Part shown: piece by piece, positions 45,857-55,016 of the stretch
How positions within the stretch are numbered: the stretch's first letter is position 1
How the letters are laid out: each line of letters opens with the position of its first letter
Assembly: GCF_036002505.1 (NCBI RefSeq)
Contig: NZ_DASYTH010000335.1
Coordinates: 1 to 64,000 of the forward strand
Direction of reading: 5' to 3'
DNA: 64,000 bases
Origin: DASYTH01 sp036002505
Lineage (GTDB): Bacteria > Actinomycetota > Actinomycetes > Mycobacteriales > Pseudonocardiaceae
Notes under the pieces: generated by a model
Seen by the model: the letters and a program-made list of their open reading frames with translations, nothing else
The model's database searches: none
Told to the model about the DNA's origin: nothing
Translations under genes and position numbers: made by a program

Positions 45857-46288
45857 GTGATGATTCACAACGGTCGCGCGGCCGGCCACGCTGCCATCAG
45901 AGTCGACGGGAGCTCGCCTCGACCTGGGCAATTGGTGCTGTCTCGGCAAGGTGTCGTCGGCAAGATTTCGTCGGTCGACGGCGGCACCGCTGTTGTTGAC
46001 AGGGCTGGTTCGGAGGGGTTCCAGGTCGTCGTCGCTTCTGCGCATGTCCCGCGCGCGGTCGTGCGGACCGGTCGCGATGGACTAGCGGTGGAGGCGATGG
46101 TGGGCGGTGTCCGTCCGCCTCAGGAGGAGATGCTGTACGCCTACGACGACGGCCCGGACGGTATCAGCGTGTTCCCCTTCGCGCGGCTGGAACCGGAGGC
46201 GGCTGACCAAGGCGCGGCTCGACCGGTTCGGCAGGTCGCCGAGTGGACCAACGACACCAGGCTCTTTGTCGTGGCGGCCTCGGCGTAG
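45857..46288 (+). CDS. Hypothetical protein
   Basis: 143 residues from GTG 45857 or ATG 45860. A mixed N-terminal half rich in V and G (GQLVLSRQGVVGKISSVDGG) looks like a small beta barrel. The C-terminal half is acidic (EEMLYAYDDGPDGISVFPFAR). No family is recognised. Codon use is more relaxed than in neighbours, as expected for an accessory gene. It could be a genuine small protein or a lightly damaged one. Confidence 0.45.
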   Translation: MMIHNGRAAGHAAIRVDGSSPRPGQLVLSRQGVVGKISSVDGGTAVVDRAGSEGFQVVVASAHVPRAVVRTGRDGLAVEAMVGGVRPPQEEMLYAYDDGPDGISVFPFARLEPEAADQGAARPVRQVAEWTNDTRLFVVAASA

Positions 46289-46368
46289 ACGTTGCGCGTA
46301 GACGTGTCGGGCGGCCAACCCGCGGTACTCGCGACGCCGGGCGGTTCCGAATCCGGCCCGCTTCGTCC

Positions 46369-46594
46369 TCAATGGTCGTCGGCGACGTCGACCGGCAGGT
46401 CTTCGAACCACCACATGCGTATCAGGTAGCGTTCCGTCCCGGCCCCGCGTGTCTCCATGAATTCCCTTCTGTTCGAGGAGTGGTAACGCCTGGGCGGCAG
46501 GGGAAAGTTCGCGAACCAGCTGTCGTGCTTGGTCTCGGCCAGTGTAGAACAGGTTGACCGTGTATCGGCCGGCCGGCCGCGGAAGATGAGGCAC
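46369..46594 (-). pseudogene. Remnant of a small gene with a frameshift
   Basis: On the minus strand the frame from 46594 encodes GRYTVNLFYTGRDQARQLVR, ELSPAAQALPLLEQKG. A +1 frame continues GAGTERYLIRMWWFEDLPV, DVADDH before TGA at 46369-46371. Together they make a plausible about 75-residue protein. The family is unknown. Confidence 0.45.
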
Positions 46595-46647
46595 TCGAGG
46601 GTCTCACCGGGCGAAACACGATCTTGGTACTAGGCGCCGACTAGCCC

Positions 46648-49071
46648 CTACGCATACACCTCGAGTTCGTAGATGCGTGCGGTGGTGTCGGTGGTCGAGG
46701 TCGGCGTGATGACGTTGAGCCGCACGTACCGCCCGTTGACCGGTGCGGCCAGCGGGTGTGTGGTGGCGTTTGCCGTGTTGCCTCGTGGCGAGGCCACCGT
46801 GTGCCAGGTGCCGGCGTCTTTGGACACCAGCAGGTCGAAGTCGCGGGTGTTCCAACCGGTCGGTTCCCCGCCAGCGCCCGCGTGGTACACGGTGAAGGAT
46901 CCGATCGCGTACTCCCGGCCCAGATCCACCTGGAGGAACCTGGTCGATGCGGCCGAGCACCACTTGTCGCTGTTGCCGCCCGAGACGCCACCGTTGACGG
47001 CCTTTTCCGGGCCTTCCATGGCATTGCACGACATGCTGCCGGTGGCGGGCTTGTTCAGCGCCAGGTTCGACCCGGTGCCCGGGCCGCTGGTGGTGATGGC
47101 GTCGAGGTTCACGTTGCCGCTGTCACCGGCGTAGAACCTGTAGGCCACCGTGTTTCGGCCGGCGTTGAGGCTGAGTGTTTCCGACCTTGTGCTCCAGGTG
47201 TCCCAGTCGGGCAGCGCCGGCAGGCTGGTCTGGCGCACCCTCACCCCGTTCACAAATACGCTGAGCGTCTTCGCCGAGCCAGTGGCATTGGCGTATCGCA
47301 GTGCGACCTTGTACTGCCCCGCGCTCGTGGTATTGATTGTGAACTCGGTGGTCGCGCCCTGGTTCCAGTATCCGTCGACGAATTCGGTTCCGGTGTAGCC
47401 GGCGTGGTCGTTGTTCGCCTTGGCACCGCCCGTGAGCACCGCGTTCTCCGCCTGAAGGGTGGTGCTAGGTTCGCCATTGGTCAGGGTGATCTCGACGGTG
47501 TGGGTCCCGGTCAGTGTGGTCGGGACCGAGTGGTTGTCGGTTGCCGCGCCGTCGAGTGTGAACGAGCTGATGACATTGCCCGATCCGCGCAACGTGATGT
47601 TGAGGGTCGCGTCGCGGTAGCGCACCCCGGACAGCGTCACATCACCCCAGCCCGACGGGAGCGTGGGTGTGAAGTTGATACCGCCGGTCGTGTACGTCAT
47701 GCCGAACAGGCCGGAGTAGATCATGCGCAGGAACGCGGTCGCCGACCACGTTTGATTCTCCACCGAGCCCCAATGTCCGCCGGTCTGCCAGCCTCCGTCC
47801 ACTTCGCCGGTCTGCGCGTTGTAGATCTCGTAGAAGCCGTCGCTCGAGTTGGCGAGGCTGGCCAGCGTTGCCACTTCGGTGGCGAACCGGCTCTGGTCAC
47901 CGGAGTGAGCGGCGGCACTGGCCCAGAAACCCTGCACCATCGGCCATACGATTACGTTGTGCCGGCCGGGCTTAGCGTCGCCATAACGGGCGAAATGCGG
48001 GTAGACGTCGACGATGCCCTGCGGCTGAACATGGGTGTTCTGCATTATCGAGCGCGCCTGGTTGCCATCGGCGATGTCGAACAGAATCGCCAACGACAGC
48101 CCGGTGCCCTCTTCCGACTGGTCGAGCGTGCCCGACAGGCTGTCACCGTTGTGGATGAAATAGCCGTACGTTCCTTTGCTGGCGATCCAGAAGTGTTGGT
48201 TGATCTTCGTCTTCAGGGAATCCGCGTTGGCGTTGAGCGCGGATACCTCGGTGGCGGGCCGGCCGAGCGCGGAAGCCATCTGCGCGGCACCACGATAGGC
48301 GGTGTAGTAGAGCGCGTTCGTGCTCAAGGACATCATTTTGTCGGTCGTCGGGTAATCACCGACGAACGAGCCTCTGCTCTCGGTGGTGTCCGCCGGCGGT
48401 ACCGGATACCCGGCGATGCCGTCGTTGAAGAACGAGGGCCCCTGAAACAGGCCGTACGTGGCGTTGTAGTTCGCGCAGCGGCGTAGGTTGAGAATGTTGG
48501 TTGCCGTCTGGTACGCATCGGTGAGGAAGCTCCGGTCGCCGGTCACGAGATAGTGGTTCCAGGCCGAGGTCAACCACACCACCTGGTCCCACCATTGATT
48601 GTCCTGTTCGACGATCAGTTGCCCGTTCGCCTGCCGGCGCACCACCGACCACAGCGTATTTCTGGCCACCTCGGGTTCGAGCAGGCTGGCCGCGTTCCAC
48701 GAGTTCACCGACGCGTCGCGGGCCCACGGCTGCTGGTAGCCGCCACCGGCGCGGATGAACGTGCCGGGCGGGTCGGTCAGCAGGCCCGTCTGGTTGTACA
48801 CGTCGGGGTCGTAGCGAACCGTGTTGATGTCGAGCAGATTTTTCAGCGCCTTGCCGTAGGCCGCACCCAGGGTTGACTGCGGGCCGGCCTTCGCGAAGGT
48901 CAGCGTCGGTCGGGTGACCGCCGCCTGGGCCGAGCTGCCGCCGAACTCCAGCACCGTGGCGCTCACCGCCACCAGCAGCGACACCGTCAGGCACCCGCGT
49001 CCGGGGCGACGTCGCGACAGACGCGGCGATTCCTCATGGCGCGGTACCGTAGCGCGCGGGTAGGCGATCAT
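46648..49071 (-). CDS. Secreted glycosidase with CBM6/35-like and discoidin domains
   Basis: 807 residues. An arginine-rich N-terminus and hydrophobic stretch ending in AQA give a signal peptide (about residues 15-50). The catalytic region (about 60-470) is an (alpha/alpha)6 barrel of the trehalase/GH63/rhamnosidase kind: GGGYQQPWARDASVNSW, QDNQWWDQVVWLTSAWNHY, QTGGHWGSVENQTWSATAFL. A CBM6/35-like module (about 540-660, LQAENAVLTGG to NLDAITT) and an F5/8-type C discoidin domain (about 670-807) follow. The aspartates/glutamates in WARDAS and QSEEGTG are catalytic candidates. Its linkage specificity is unknown. Confidence 0.85.
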   Translation of the reverse strand: MIAYPRATVPRHEESPRLSRRRPGRGCLTVSLLVAVSATVLEFGGSSAQAAVTRPTLTFAKAGPQSTLGAAYGKALKNLLDINTVRYDPDVYNQTGLLTDPPGTFIRAGGGYQQPWARDASVNSWNAASLLEPEVARNTLWSVVRRQANGQLIVEQDNQWWDQVVWLTSAWNHYLVTGDRSFLTDAYQTATNILNLRRCANYNATYGLFQGPSFFNDGIAGYPVPPADTTESRGSFVGDYPTTDKMMSLSTNALYYTAYRGAAQMASALGRPATEVSALNANADSLKTKINQHFWIASKGTYGYFIHNGDSLSGTLDQSEEGTGLSLAILFDIADGNQARSIMQNTHVQPQGIVDVYPHFARYGDAKPGRHNVIVWPMVQGFWASAAAHSGDQSRFATEVATLASLANSSDGFYEIYNAQTGEVDGGWQTGGHWGSVENQTWSATAFLRMIYSGLFGMTYTTGGINFTPTLPSGWGDVTLSGVRYRDATLNITLRGSGNVISSFTLDGAATDNHSVPTTLTGTHTVEITLTNGEPSTTLQAENAVLTGGAKANNDHAGYTGTEFVDGYWNQGATTEFTINTTSAGQYKVALRYANATGSAKTLSVFVNGVRVRQTSLPALPDWDTWSTRSETLSLNAGRNTVAYRFYAGDSGNVNLDAITTSGPGTGSNLALNKPATGSMSCNAMEGPEKAVNGGVSGGNSDKWCSAASTRFLQVDLGREYAIGSFTVYHAGAGGEPTGWNTRDFDLLVSKDAGTWHTVASPRGNTANATTHPLAAPVNGRYVRLNVITPTSTTDTTARIYELEVYA

Positions 49072-49075
49072 GCGA

Positions 49076-49132
49076 CACCTCGAACTCGTGGATGCGGGTT
49101 GCGGTGTTGGTGTTCTTGGCGGGTATGTCCAT
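49076..49132 (-). pseudogene. Tail fragment of a second discoidin/CBM protein
   Basis: Directly upstream of the glycosidase start, minus-strand codons read MDIPAKNTNTATRIHEFEV. This matches the usual last strand of an F5/8C domain (compare TDTTARIYELEVYA at the end of the neighbouring gene). It is probably the end of a deleted paralogue or a recombination scar between similar genes. Confidence 0.5.
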
Positions 49133-49167
49133 GTTGGATATGGCGTCGCGGGCAGATGTCGCGCCGC

Positions 49168-49602
49168 TTAATCGATGTCTGTCGATGTGTTTGACATAGT
49201 ACGGCAGCCCGCGGTGGTGGAGAACAGCGCCCAGTTTCGCCAGATGCTGTGGGCGAGCTTGTCATCGACGTAGTGCAGCAGCTCGTCGTCCACGTCGTGG
49301 TAGAGCTGGTGGTAGGCGCGCATGATCTGCGGTACCTCTTGGCGGGCCATCGGGGTGAAGGTCTGGCGGCGCCAGACTCGCGAGCGCAGCATGGGGTGCC
49401 GGGAGAGCACCTCCCAGCAGCCGTTGCCGCCGACGTAGAGCAGCCCGAAGGCGGTGTCGTCGTGGTCGTGCAGGTAGCGCAGCAGCTCGATGCACTCCTC
49501 GGGCAGCCGTTGGGCCTCGTCGATCACGATCAGCCGGGCCTGACGGGAAAGTTCGCGCGGCGGCGCGGCGCAGCTGCTGGGCGCTCGCCATTGGGCCGCC
49601 AC
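49168..49602 (-). pseudogene. Truncated transposition ATPase (TniB/TnsC/IstB-like)
   Basis: From about 49545 down the minus frame encodes RQARLIVIDEAQRLPEECIE (Walker B), LLRYLHDH, LYVGGNGCWEVLSRHPMLRS and a C-terminal helical part. That is the second half of an AAA+ transposition helper. The P-loop half is missing and the final residues (GCRTMSNTSTDID) look frame-changed. No transposase gene or terminal repeats remain nearby. Confidence 0.65.
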
Positions 49603-49634
49603 GGCCCGCCTGTCCTGCTCGGCGCGGCGCCGCC

Positions 49635-49914
49635 GTGCTCATCCCCGCCGACCGGGCCACCGCCCAACCGCCGGGCGCCGCGGTCCGCGCCGGGCTCGTC
49701 GTGCAGCTCGCCGGCAACGTGATCCTCCGGTCCGGCGCGCCGCAGCAGGCCGTGCCGGTCCTGGCCGGGCTGCCGCAGCCGTTCACGGTGAGCGAGGCGC
49801 GCCGGGCGCTGGACACCAGTCGCCGGGTGGCGGTGCCGTTGCTCGAACTGCGCGAGCATGGGCGTCACCCGCCATCTGCCGGACGACCGGCGGATCGTCG
49901 CCGACCCCTCCGGC
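49635..49914 (+). pseudogene. selB: C-terminal fragment of SelB (selenocysteine elongation factor)
   Basis: The plus frame encodes GLVVQLAGNVILRSGAPQQA, VPVLAGLPQPFTVSEARRAL and TSRRVAVPLLEL, the final winged-helix domains of SelB (the PFTVSEARxALxTxRRVAVPLLE pattern). Near 49857 the frame shifts and continues GVTRHLPDDRRIV, the normal SelB ending. The GTPase and middle domains are absent, and no selA, selD or tRNA-Sec is in the window. This is a clear remnant of a selenoprotein system gene, joined to transposon debris. Confidence 0.7.
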
Positions 49915-50026
49915 ACCGGGCTGAGCGAGAGCCTCTGGCCGCTCGGCTGTCACGGCAGCCGTCTCGGACCGAAGCGTCTCTGGCGCCCACGAATCGCCTA
50001 CGCTCGTGTGCATGAGGGGAGCGGAC

Positions 50027-52726
50027 ATGGCAAGCCCCCTGGTCGAGACCAAGCTCTACGTTCCCCGGCGGCGGCGCAGTCTGGTGGCGCGTCCCCGGCT
50101 GAGCGCACGCCTCAGCCGTGCGGCCGAGTCGAGGCTGACGCTCGTCTCCGCCCCGGCCGGGTTCGGCAAGACGACCTTGCTGGGCGAGTGGCTGGCCGCC
50201 GGCGGCGAGAAGCGGTCGGTGGCGTGGCTGTCGCTCGAGGAGACCGACGGCCGGCCGGCGTCATTCTGGACGTACGTGATCAGGGCCCTGCAGACGGCGG
50301 TGCCCGGCGTCGGCGCCGGTGCGCTCCCGCTCCTGCAATCGGCCGGGGCACCCGTCGAGACCGTCCTCACCGCCGTGGTCAACGATCTCAGCGCCGTGCC
50401 GGACGACGTCTACCTAGTGCTCGACGACTACCACCTGGTCGACGGGCCGGACCTGCAGGGTGGCATGGCGTTCCTGGTCGAGCATCTTCCGCCGCGGGTG
50501 CACCTGGTGGTCAGCACCCGCGCCGATCCGGCATTGCCGCTGGCTCGCCTGCGGGCACGCGGCGATCTGGTCGAGGTCCGAGCCGCCGATCTGCGCTTCA
50601 CCCCGGAGGAGGTGGCGGCCTACCTCAACGACGTCATCGGGCTGGACCTGGCGGCGAGCGACATCGCGGCCCTGGAGGGCCGTACCGAAGGCTGGATCGC
50701 CGCACTGCAGCTGGCGGCGCTGTCGATACAGGGACGGGACGACGTCGCAGGCTTCATCGCCGGATTCGCCGGCGACGACCGGTACATCGTCGACTACCTC
50801 GTCGAGGAGGTCCTGGAGCGGCAACCCGCCGATGTCCGCGACTTCCTGGTCCAGACGTCCATCCTGGACCGGCTGACCGGCCCGCTGTGCGACGCCGTGA
50901 CGGCGCAGCGCGGTGGCCGGGCCAGGCTCGAGTCATTGGACCGCGGAAACCTCTTCGTCGTCCCGCTCGACGACAGCCGCCGCTGGTACCGCTACCACCA
51001 TCTCTTCGCCGACGTCCTGCACGCCCACCTGGTGGACGAGCAGCCCGACCGGGTCCCGCACCTGCACCGGCGGGCGAGCGAGTGGTACGAGCGGAACGGC
51101 GAACCGGCGCCGGCGATCCGCCACGCACTGGCCGCCGGAGACGTGGAACGGGCCGCGGGCCTGGTCGAGCTGGCCATCCCGGCGCTGCGCAGGAGCCGGC
51201 AGGAGGCCACGATCCGGGCGTGGGTGGACGCCATCCCCGACGAGGTCGTCCGGATCCGGCCGGTGCTCGCGGTGGGCTTCATCGGCGCGTTGATGGCGGT
51301 CGGCGAGTTCGACCACGCGGAGCGGCGGCTCCGGGACGCCGAGCGATGGCTGGGCGGCACCGGTGACCGTGCCTGGATGGTCGTCATGGACGAGGGAGAG
51401 CTTCCGCGCCTGCCCGCGGCGATCGAGACGTACCGCGCCGCCCTGGCACTGGCTCGCGGCAACGCGCCGGCCACGATCCGCCACGCTCGGCTGGCCATGG
51501 ATCGGGCGCCCGGCGACGACCATCTGGTCCGGGCCGCCGCGTCGGCCCTCCTCGGGCTCGCGCTCTGGGGCGGCGGAGACCTCGACGCCGCACACCAGGC
51601 CTATTCGGTCAGCGTCGAGGGACTGGAGCGGGCCGGGCACCTCTCCGACGTCTTGGGCTGCTCGATCACGCTGGCCGACATCCGCATCACCCAGGCCCGC
51701 CTGGGCGAGGCGCTGCGCACCTATCGCCGAGCGCTGCGACTCGCCGCCGAGGACGACGGGCCAGTGCTGCGCGGTACGGCGGACATGTACGTGGGGATGA
51801 GCCAGATCGCTTGCGAGCGGGACGACCTGGCCACCGCTGCCGAGCACCTGCGGCGCGCCGAGGAACTGGGCGAACACACCTGGCTGCCGCAGAACCCGTA
51901 CCGCTGGCGGGTCGCGATGGCGCAGGTCCGGGAGGCGGAGGGAGATCTGGACGGCGCCCTCGACCTGCTCGACGAGGCGCAGCGGGTGTACACGGGCGAC
52001 TTCTCCCCGAACGTACGGCCGATCCCGGCGATGCGGGCACGCGTGCTGACCGCCCAGGGTCGCCTGGGCGAAGCGTTGTCCTGGGCGCGCGAACAGGGAC
52101 TGTCGACCGAGGACGACCCGTCCTACCTTCGCGAGTTCGAGCACCTCACCCTGGCCCGCGTGCTTCTGGCCCAGCACCGGCAGGAGCCCGCGGAGCCTGT
52201 CGTCCGCGACGTCGCCGAGCTCCTGCGGCGCCTGCTGCGGGCGGCCGAAGGCGGGGCGAGGTGGGGCAGTGTCATCGAGATCCTTGTGCTGCAGGCGCTC
52301 ACTCAACAGGCCCGGGGCGACGTCCGGGGCGGGTTGGCGGCGCTGGAGCGCGCGCTGACCCTGGCCGAGCCGGAAGGTTACGTCCGCGTGTTCGCCGGCG
52401 CCGGTGCACCGATGGTGTCGCTGCTCAGACGGGCCGGAAGGCGGGACTACGTCCGTCGACTCCTGGCGGCCGGCAACCCTGCCGAACACAACGCACCGGG
52501 CAGGCAGCGGATGGTCCAGCCGTTGAGCGAACGCGAGTTGGACGTGCTCCGGCTGCTCGCTTCCGACCTGGACGGGCCCGAAATCGCCCGGGCGCTCATG
52601 GTGTCGCTGAACACCCTGCGGACCCACACCCGGAACATCTACGCCAAGCTCGGCGTGAACAACCGCCGAGCCGCCGTGCGCCAGGCCGCCGACCTCAACC
52701 TTCTGTCGCGTACGCGCGAACACTGA
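50027..52726 (+). CDS. LAL/MalT-type LuxR regulator
   Basis: 899 residues from ATG 50027, chosen over 50006 because aggggagcg precedes it. Walker A is APAGFGKTT (residues 42-50); Walker B is DVYLVLDDYH. A winged-helix/ARM part and a long TPR array follow. The C-terminal LuxR HTH is complete (LSERELDVLRLLASDLDGPE, then LNTLRTHTRNIYAKLGV). Such large ATPases act as ligand-responsive activators. The small protein gene at 52852 and the DUF4386 gene at 53120 may be its targets or partners. Confidence 0.93.
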   Translation: MASPLVETKLYVPRRRRSLVARPRLSARLSRAAESRLTLVSAPAGFGKTTLLGEWLAAGGEKRSVAWLSLEETDGRPASFWTYVIRALQTAVPGVGAGALPLLQSAGAPVETVLTAVVNDLSAVPDDVYLVLDDYHLVDGPDLQGGMAFLVEHLPPRVHLVVSTRADPALPLARLRARGDLVEVRAADLRFTPEEVAAYLNDVIGLDLAASDIAALEGRTEGWIAALQLAALSIQGRDDVAGFIAGFAGDDRYIVDYLVEEVLERQPADVRDFLVQTSILDRLTGPLCDAVTAQRGGRARLESLDRGNLFVVPLDDSRRWYRYHHLFADVLHAHLVDEQPDRVPHLHRRASEWYERNGEPAPAIRHALAAGDVERAAGLVELAIPALRRSRQEATIRAWVDAIPDEVVRIRPVLAVGFIGALMAVGEFDHAERRLRDAERWLGGTGDRAWMVVMDEGELPRLPAAIETYRAALALARGNAPATIRHARLAMDRAPGDDHLVRAAASALLGLALWGGGDLDAAHQAYSVSVEGLERAGHLSDVLGCSITLADIRITQARLGEALRTYRRALRLAAEDDGPVLRGTADMYVGMSQIACERDDLATAAEHLRRAEELGEHTWLPQNPYRWRVAMAQVREAEGDLDGALDLLDEAQRVYTGDFSPNVRPIPAMRARVLTAQGRLGEALSWAREQGLSTEDDPSYLREFEHLTLARVLLAQHRQEPAEPVVRDVAELLRRLLRAAEGGARWGSVIEILVLQALTQQARGDVRGGLAALERALTLAEPEGYVRVFAGAGAPMVSLLRRAGRRDYVRRLLAAGNPAEHNAPGRQRMVQPLSERELDVLRLLASDLDGPEIARALMVSLNTLRTHTRNIYAKLGVNNRRAAVRQAADLNLLSRTREH

Positions 52727-52851
52727 TCCCGCCACTCACCACATGTGGTGATGTGTGGTCACCACATCGGCGCCTACCTTGCGGACAAGCCGACGGGCCG
52801 ACGCGTACGGCGGAACTCCCCGTCCGGCCAGCACGGCAAGGGGGAGGGACG

Positions 52852-53088
52852 ATGACCGACACGCCAGCCGGCCGGTACGAGATCCGGATCAAGGGGCACC
52901 TCGGAGCCCGCTGGGCGGCCCGCTTCGACGGGATGACCCTCACCGCCCGGGCCGACGGCACCACCCTCATCGAAGGCCCGGTCGTCGACCAGGCCGCCTT
53001 GTACGGGCTGCTGCGCACCCTGCGCGACATCGGTCTGCCCTTGCTCTCTGTCACCCGGGTCGACCCGCGCCAGGGCGAACCGACCTAG
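52852..53088 (+). CDS. Small protein following the LAL regulator
   Basis: 78 residues from ATG 52852 with a strong gggggaggg site. The pattern YEIRIKGHLGARWAARFDGM, TLIEGPVVDQAALYGLLRTL, RDIGLPLLSV is a compact alpha/beta unit, familiar from small actinobacterial proteins near LuxR genes. The function is unknown. The DUF4386 gene follows 31 bases on, so the two are cotranscribed. A comparable small gene follows the AAA regulator at 5295, though the two sequences are not clearly alike. Confidence 0.7.
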   Translation: MTDTPAGRYEIRIKGHLGARWAARFDGMTLTARADGTTLIEGPVVDQAALYGLLRTLRDIGLPLLSVTRVDPRQGEPT

Positions 53089-53119
53089 CCGAACTCAACG
53101 ACGCCTCCAGGAGACCGCC

Positions 53120-53851
53120 ATGACATCCACCCGGAAGACCGCCCTCGTCGCGGGCACGTTCTACCTGATCACCTTCATCGCCTCGATCCCCGCCGCACTC
53201 CTGTTTCTGGACCCCATCCTGAACAACGCCAACTACATCGTCAGCGCCGGCAGCGACACCCGCGTGGTGTGGGGTTGCCTTCTCGACGTGGTCAATGCCC
53301 TGGCCTGCATCGGCACCGCAGTGACGTTGTTCCCGGTGGTCAAACGGCAGAACGAGGCTCTCGCGCTGGGCTTCGTGACCTCTCGCATGCTGGAAGCCGC
53401 GGTCATCATGATCGGCGTGGTGAGCCTGCTCGCGGTGGTGACCCTGCGACAGGACTTCGCCGGCCACCCCGGAACGGATACGGCCACGCTGGTGACCACC
53501 GGAAGGGCGCTCGTCGCCGTTCGCGACTGGACGTTCCTCCTCGGGCCCGGGCTCATGCCCGCCCTGAACGCCCTGCTGTTGGGCACGCTGATGTACCGAT
53601 CCCGGCTCGTGCCCCGCATCATCCCGGCGATGGGACTCATCGGAGCGCCGCTGCTGCTCGCCGCCGCCACGGCGACCCTGTTCGGCCTCACCGACCAGAC
53701 GTCCGCGTGGTCGGCGATCGCGGCCCTCCCAGTGGCTGCCTGGGAGCTGTCGTTGGGTGTCTGGATGGTCGTCAAGGGCTTCCGCCCGTCGCCCATCCTC
53801 GCGCCCACGGTCCCGACCGGCACGGGACGCCCGCTGACCCCAGCCGCCTGA
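53120..53851 (+). CDS. DUF4386 integral membrane protein
   Basis: 243 residues with six hydrophobic helices. The start RKTALVAGTFYLITFIASIP and the central LLDVVNALACIGTAVTLFPV, MLEAAVIMIGVVSLL are the DUF4386 pattern. A polar helix-free tail of about 25 residues ends the protein. The role is unknown. A perfect hairpin terminator follows 8 bases after the stop. Confidence 0.85.
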   Translation: MTSTRKTALVAGTFYLITFIASIPAALLFLDPILNNANYIVSAGSDTRVVWGCLLDVVNALACIGTAVTLFPVVKRQNEALALGFVTSRMLEAAVIMIGVVSLLAVVTLRQDFAGHPGTDTATLVTTGRALVAVRDWTFLLGPGLMPALNALLLGTLMYRSRLVPRIIPAMGLIGAPLLLAAATATLFGLTDQTSAWSAIAALPVAAWELSLGVWMVVKGFRPSPILAPTVPTGTGRPLTPAA

Positions 53852-53858
53852 ACCCCGC

Positions 53859-53888
53859 GAGCGGCCCACCGCCATCGGTGGGCCGCTC
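53859..53888 (+). terminator. Strong hairpin terminator
   Basis: GAGCGGCCCACCG, loop CCAT, CGGTGGGCCGCTC: a perfect 13-bp stem with a 4-nt loop immediately after the DUF4386 stop. There is no T tract, but the stem is very stable. It ends the LAL-associated operon and faces the decayed IS110. Confidence 0.8.
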
Positions 53889-53927
53889 CCGGTCCGCGGC
53901 CGGCTCTCGCACGCCCGGCAGGGACTG

Positions 53928-54465
53928 TCACTGCACGTCGACGTCGGACAGCCGCCGTTTCAAGGCGCGTAGGGCTTCCATCGGGGTTTTGCCGGCAGCC
54001 AGCTTGCGCCGGTAGTAGCGGCGACCTTCGGTGTCGTGGCGCATTTGGACGATGGCCATGATGTGCAGCGCCCGGTTGATGCGCCGGTTGCCGGCGCGGG
54101 AGAGCCGGTGGCGGTTCTGTTCGCCGGAGGAGGCGTCGATGGGGGCGGTGCCGTTCCAGGAGGCGAAGTGGGCGCGGCTGGTGAACCGGCCGATGTCGCC
54201 GAGCAGTCGGGTCCGGACGGCCGATGCCGTGCAGGTCCAGCAGCCGGCTACCGGTGCTGGTGACCAGCTCAGTGAGTTCCTGCTTGGCGACTTTGATCTT
54301 CTTGTCGATCACGACGAGTTCGTGGATCAGCTCGGAGAGCATCGCTTGGTAGCCGTCGCGGTCGGTGCCGAACCGGCCCTTGCCGAAGGTCTGCTCACGG
54401 TCGTTGATGATCTCGATGGTGGCCGACCGCTTGTGCGGGTGCACGCCGATGATGACTCGTGCCAT
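53928..54465 (-). mobile_element. Decayed IS110-family transposase
   Basis: From ATG 54465 the minus strand encodes RVIIGVHPHKRSATIEIIND, REQTFGKGRFGTDRDGYQAM, then jumps to LVVIDKKIKVAKQELTELV, LDLHGIG. The middle of the RuvC-like domain, about 100 residues, is deleted. A frameshift near 54230 leads to RLLGDIGRFTSRAHFASWNG, TAPIDASSGEQNRHRLSRAG, ending SDVDVQ. The first catalytic Asp of the DEDD set is His9 (GVHPHK). The serine region (DASSGE) is present. It is inactive; no clear ends were found. Confidence 0.85.
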
Positions 54466-54608
54466 CCGAGGGTTTCCCTCCGCTTGATCCGACGCGCGCC
54501 GGCGGCTGGGACGCCGCACCAAGATCAAGCATCAGCTTGTGACCGCCGCGCCGACACCGCTGCCGTTGACCGAGCCCGCGCCGCGCCGCGACGACGCAGG
54601 TGGCCAGC

Positions 54609-55016
54609 TCATCGCTGCCGCAGTTCAGCCCGCATGTACGGCCAGCCGTCACGGACGTACAGTGCGAACGGAACCCACCAGATCAGGTCGTTGGTCGCCA
54701 CCAGTATCAGCGTCTTTGCGGGCCAGACTCCGGTGAGCAGCAACCAGGCCAGCCCCAGTGGCCCGAGAACTTTGCCGGTCAGGCCGATCGCCGCGACCAG
54801 CCAGCCGCGCTCGGGCACCCGCGCCACCTCGAGATACAGGATTCCGTAGAGGCCGAGCACCATGCCCAGCGTGGCGAAGATCTGCGGGGTGTTCGATAGG
54901 GGCAGGCCGGTGATCCGGAAGAACCACTGTGGATCGAGCACCGCGTACCCGCCCCACAGAATGTTGTAAACCCCGGCCAGCGCGAACGTAACCCGGTGCA
55001 GCCGCCGCCGGATCAC
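54609..55016 (-). CDS. Four-helix membrane protein
   Basis: 135 residues from GTG 55016, which overlaps the stop of the upstream membrane gene (GTGA). There are four hydrophobic stretches (FALAGVYNILWGGYAVL; IFATLGMVLGLYGILYL; GWLVAAIGLTGKVLGPLGL; TLILVATNDLIWWVPFALY). No family is recognised with confidence. It is the third gene of a three-gene unit with DUF4166. Confidence 0.7.
   Translation of the reverse strand: MIRRRLHRVTFALAGVYNILWGGYAVLDPQWFFRITGLPLSNTPQIFATLGMVLGLYGILYLEVARVPERGWLVAAIGLTGKVLGPLGLAWLLLTGVWPAKTLILVATNDLIWWVPFALYVRDGWPYMRAELRQR

Noticed and set aside
50933..52735. 600-codon minus-strand frame
   Set aside because: Antisense of the LAL regulator; repetitive R/G/Q composition.
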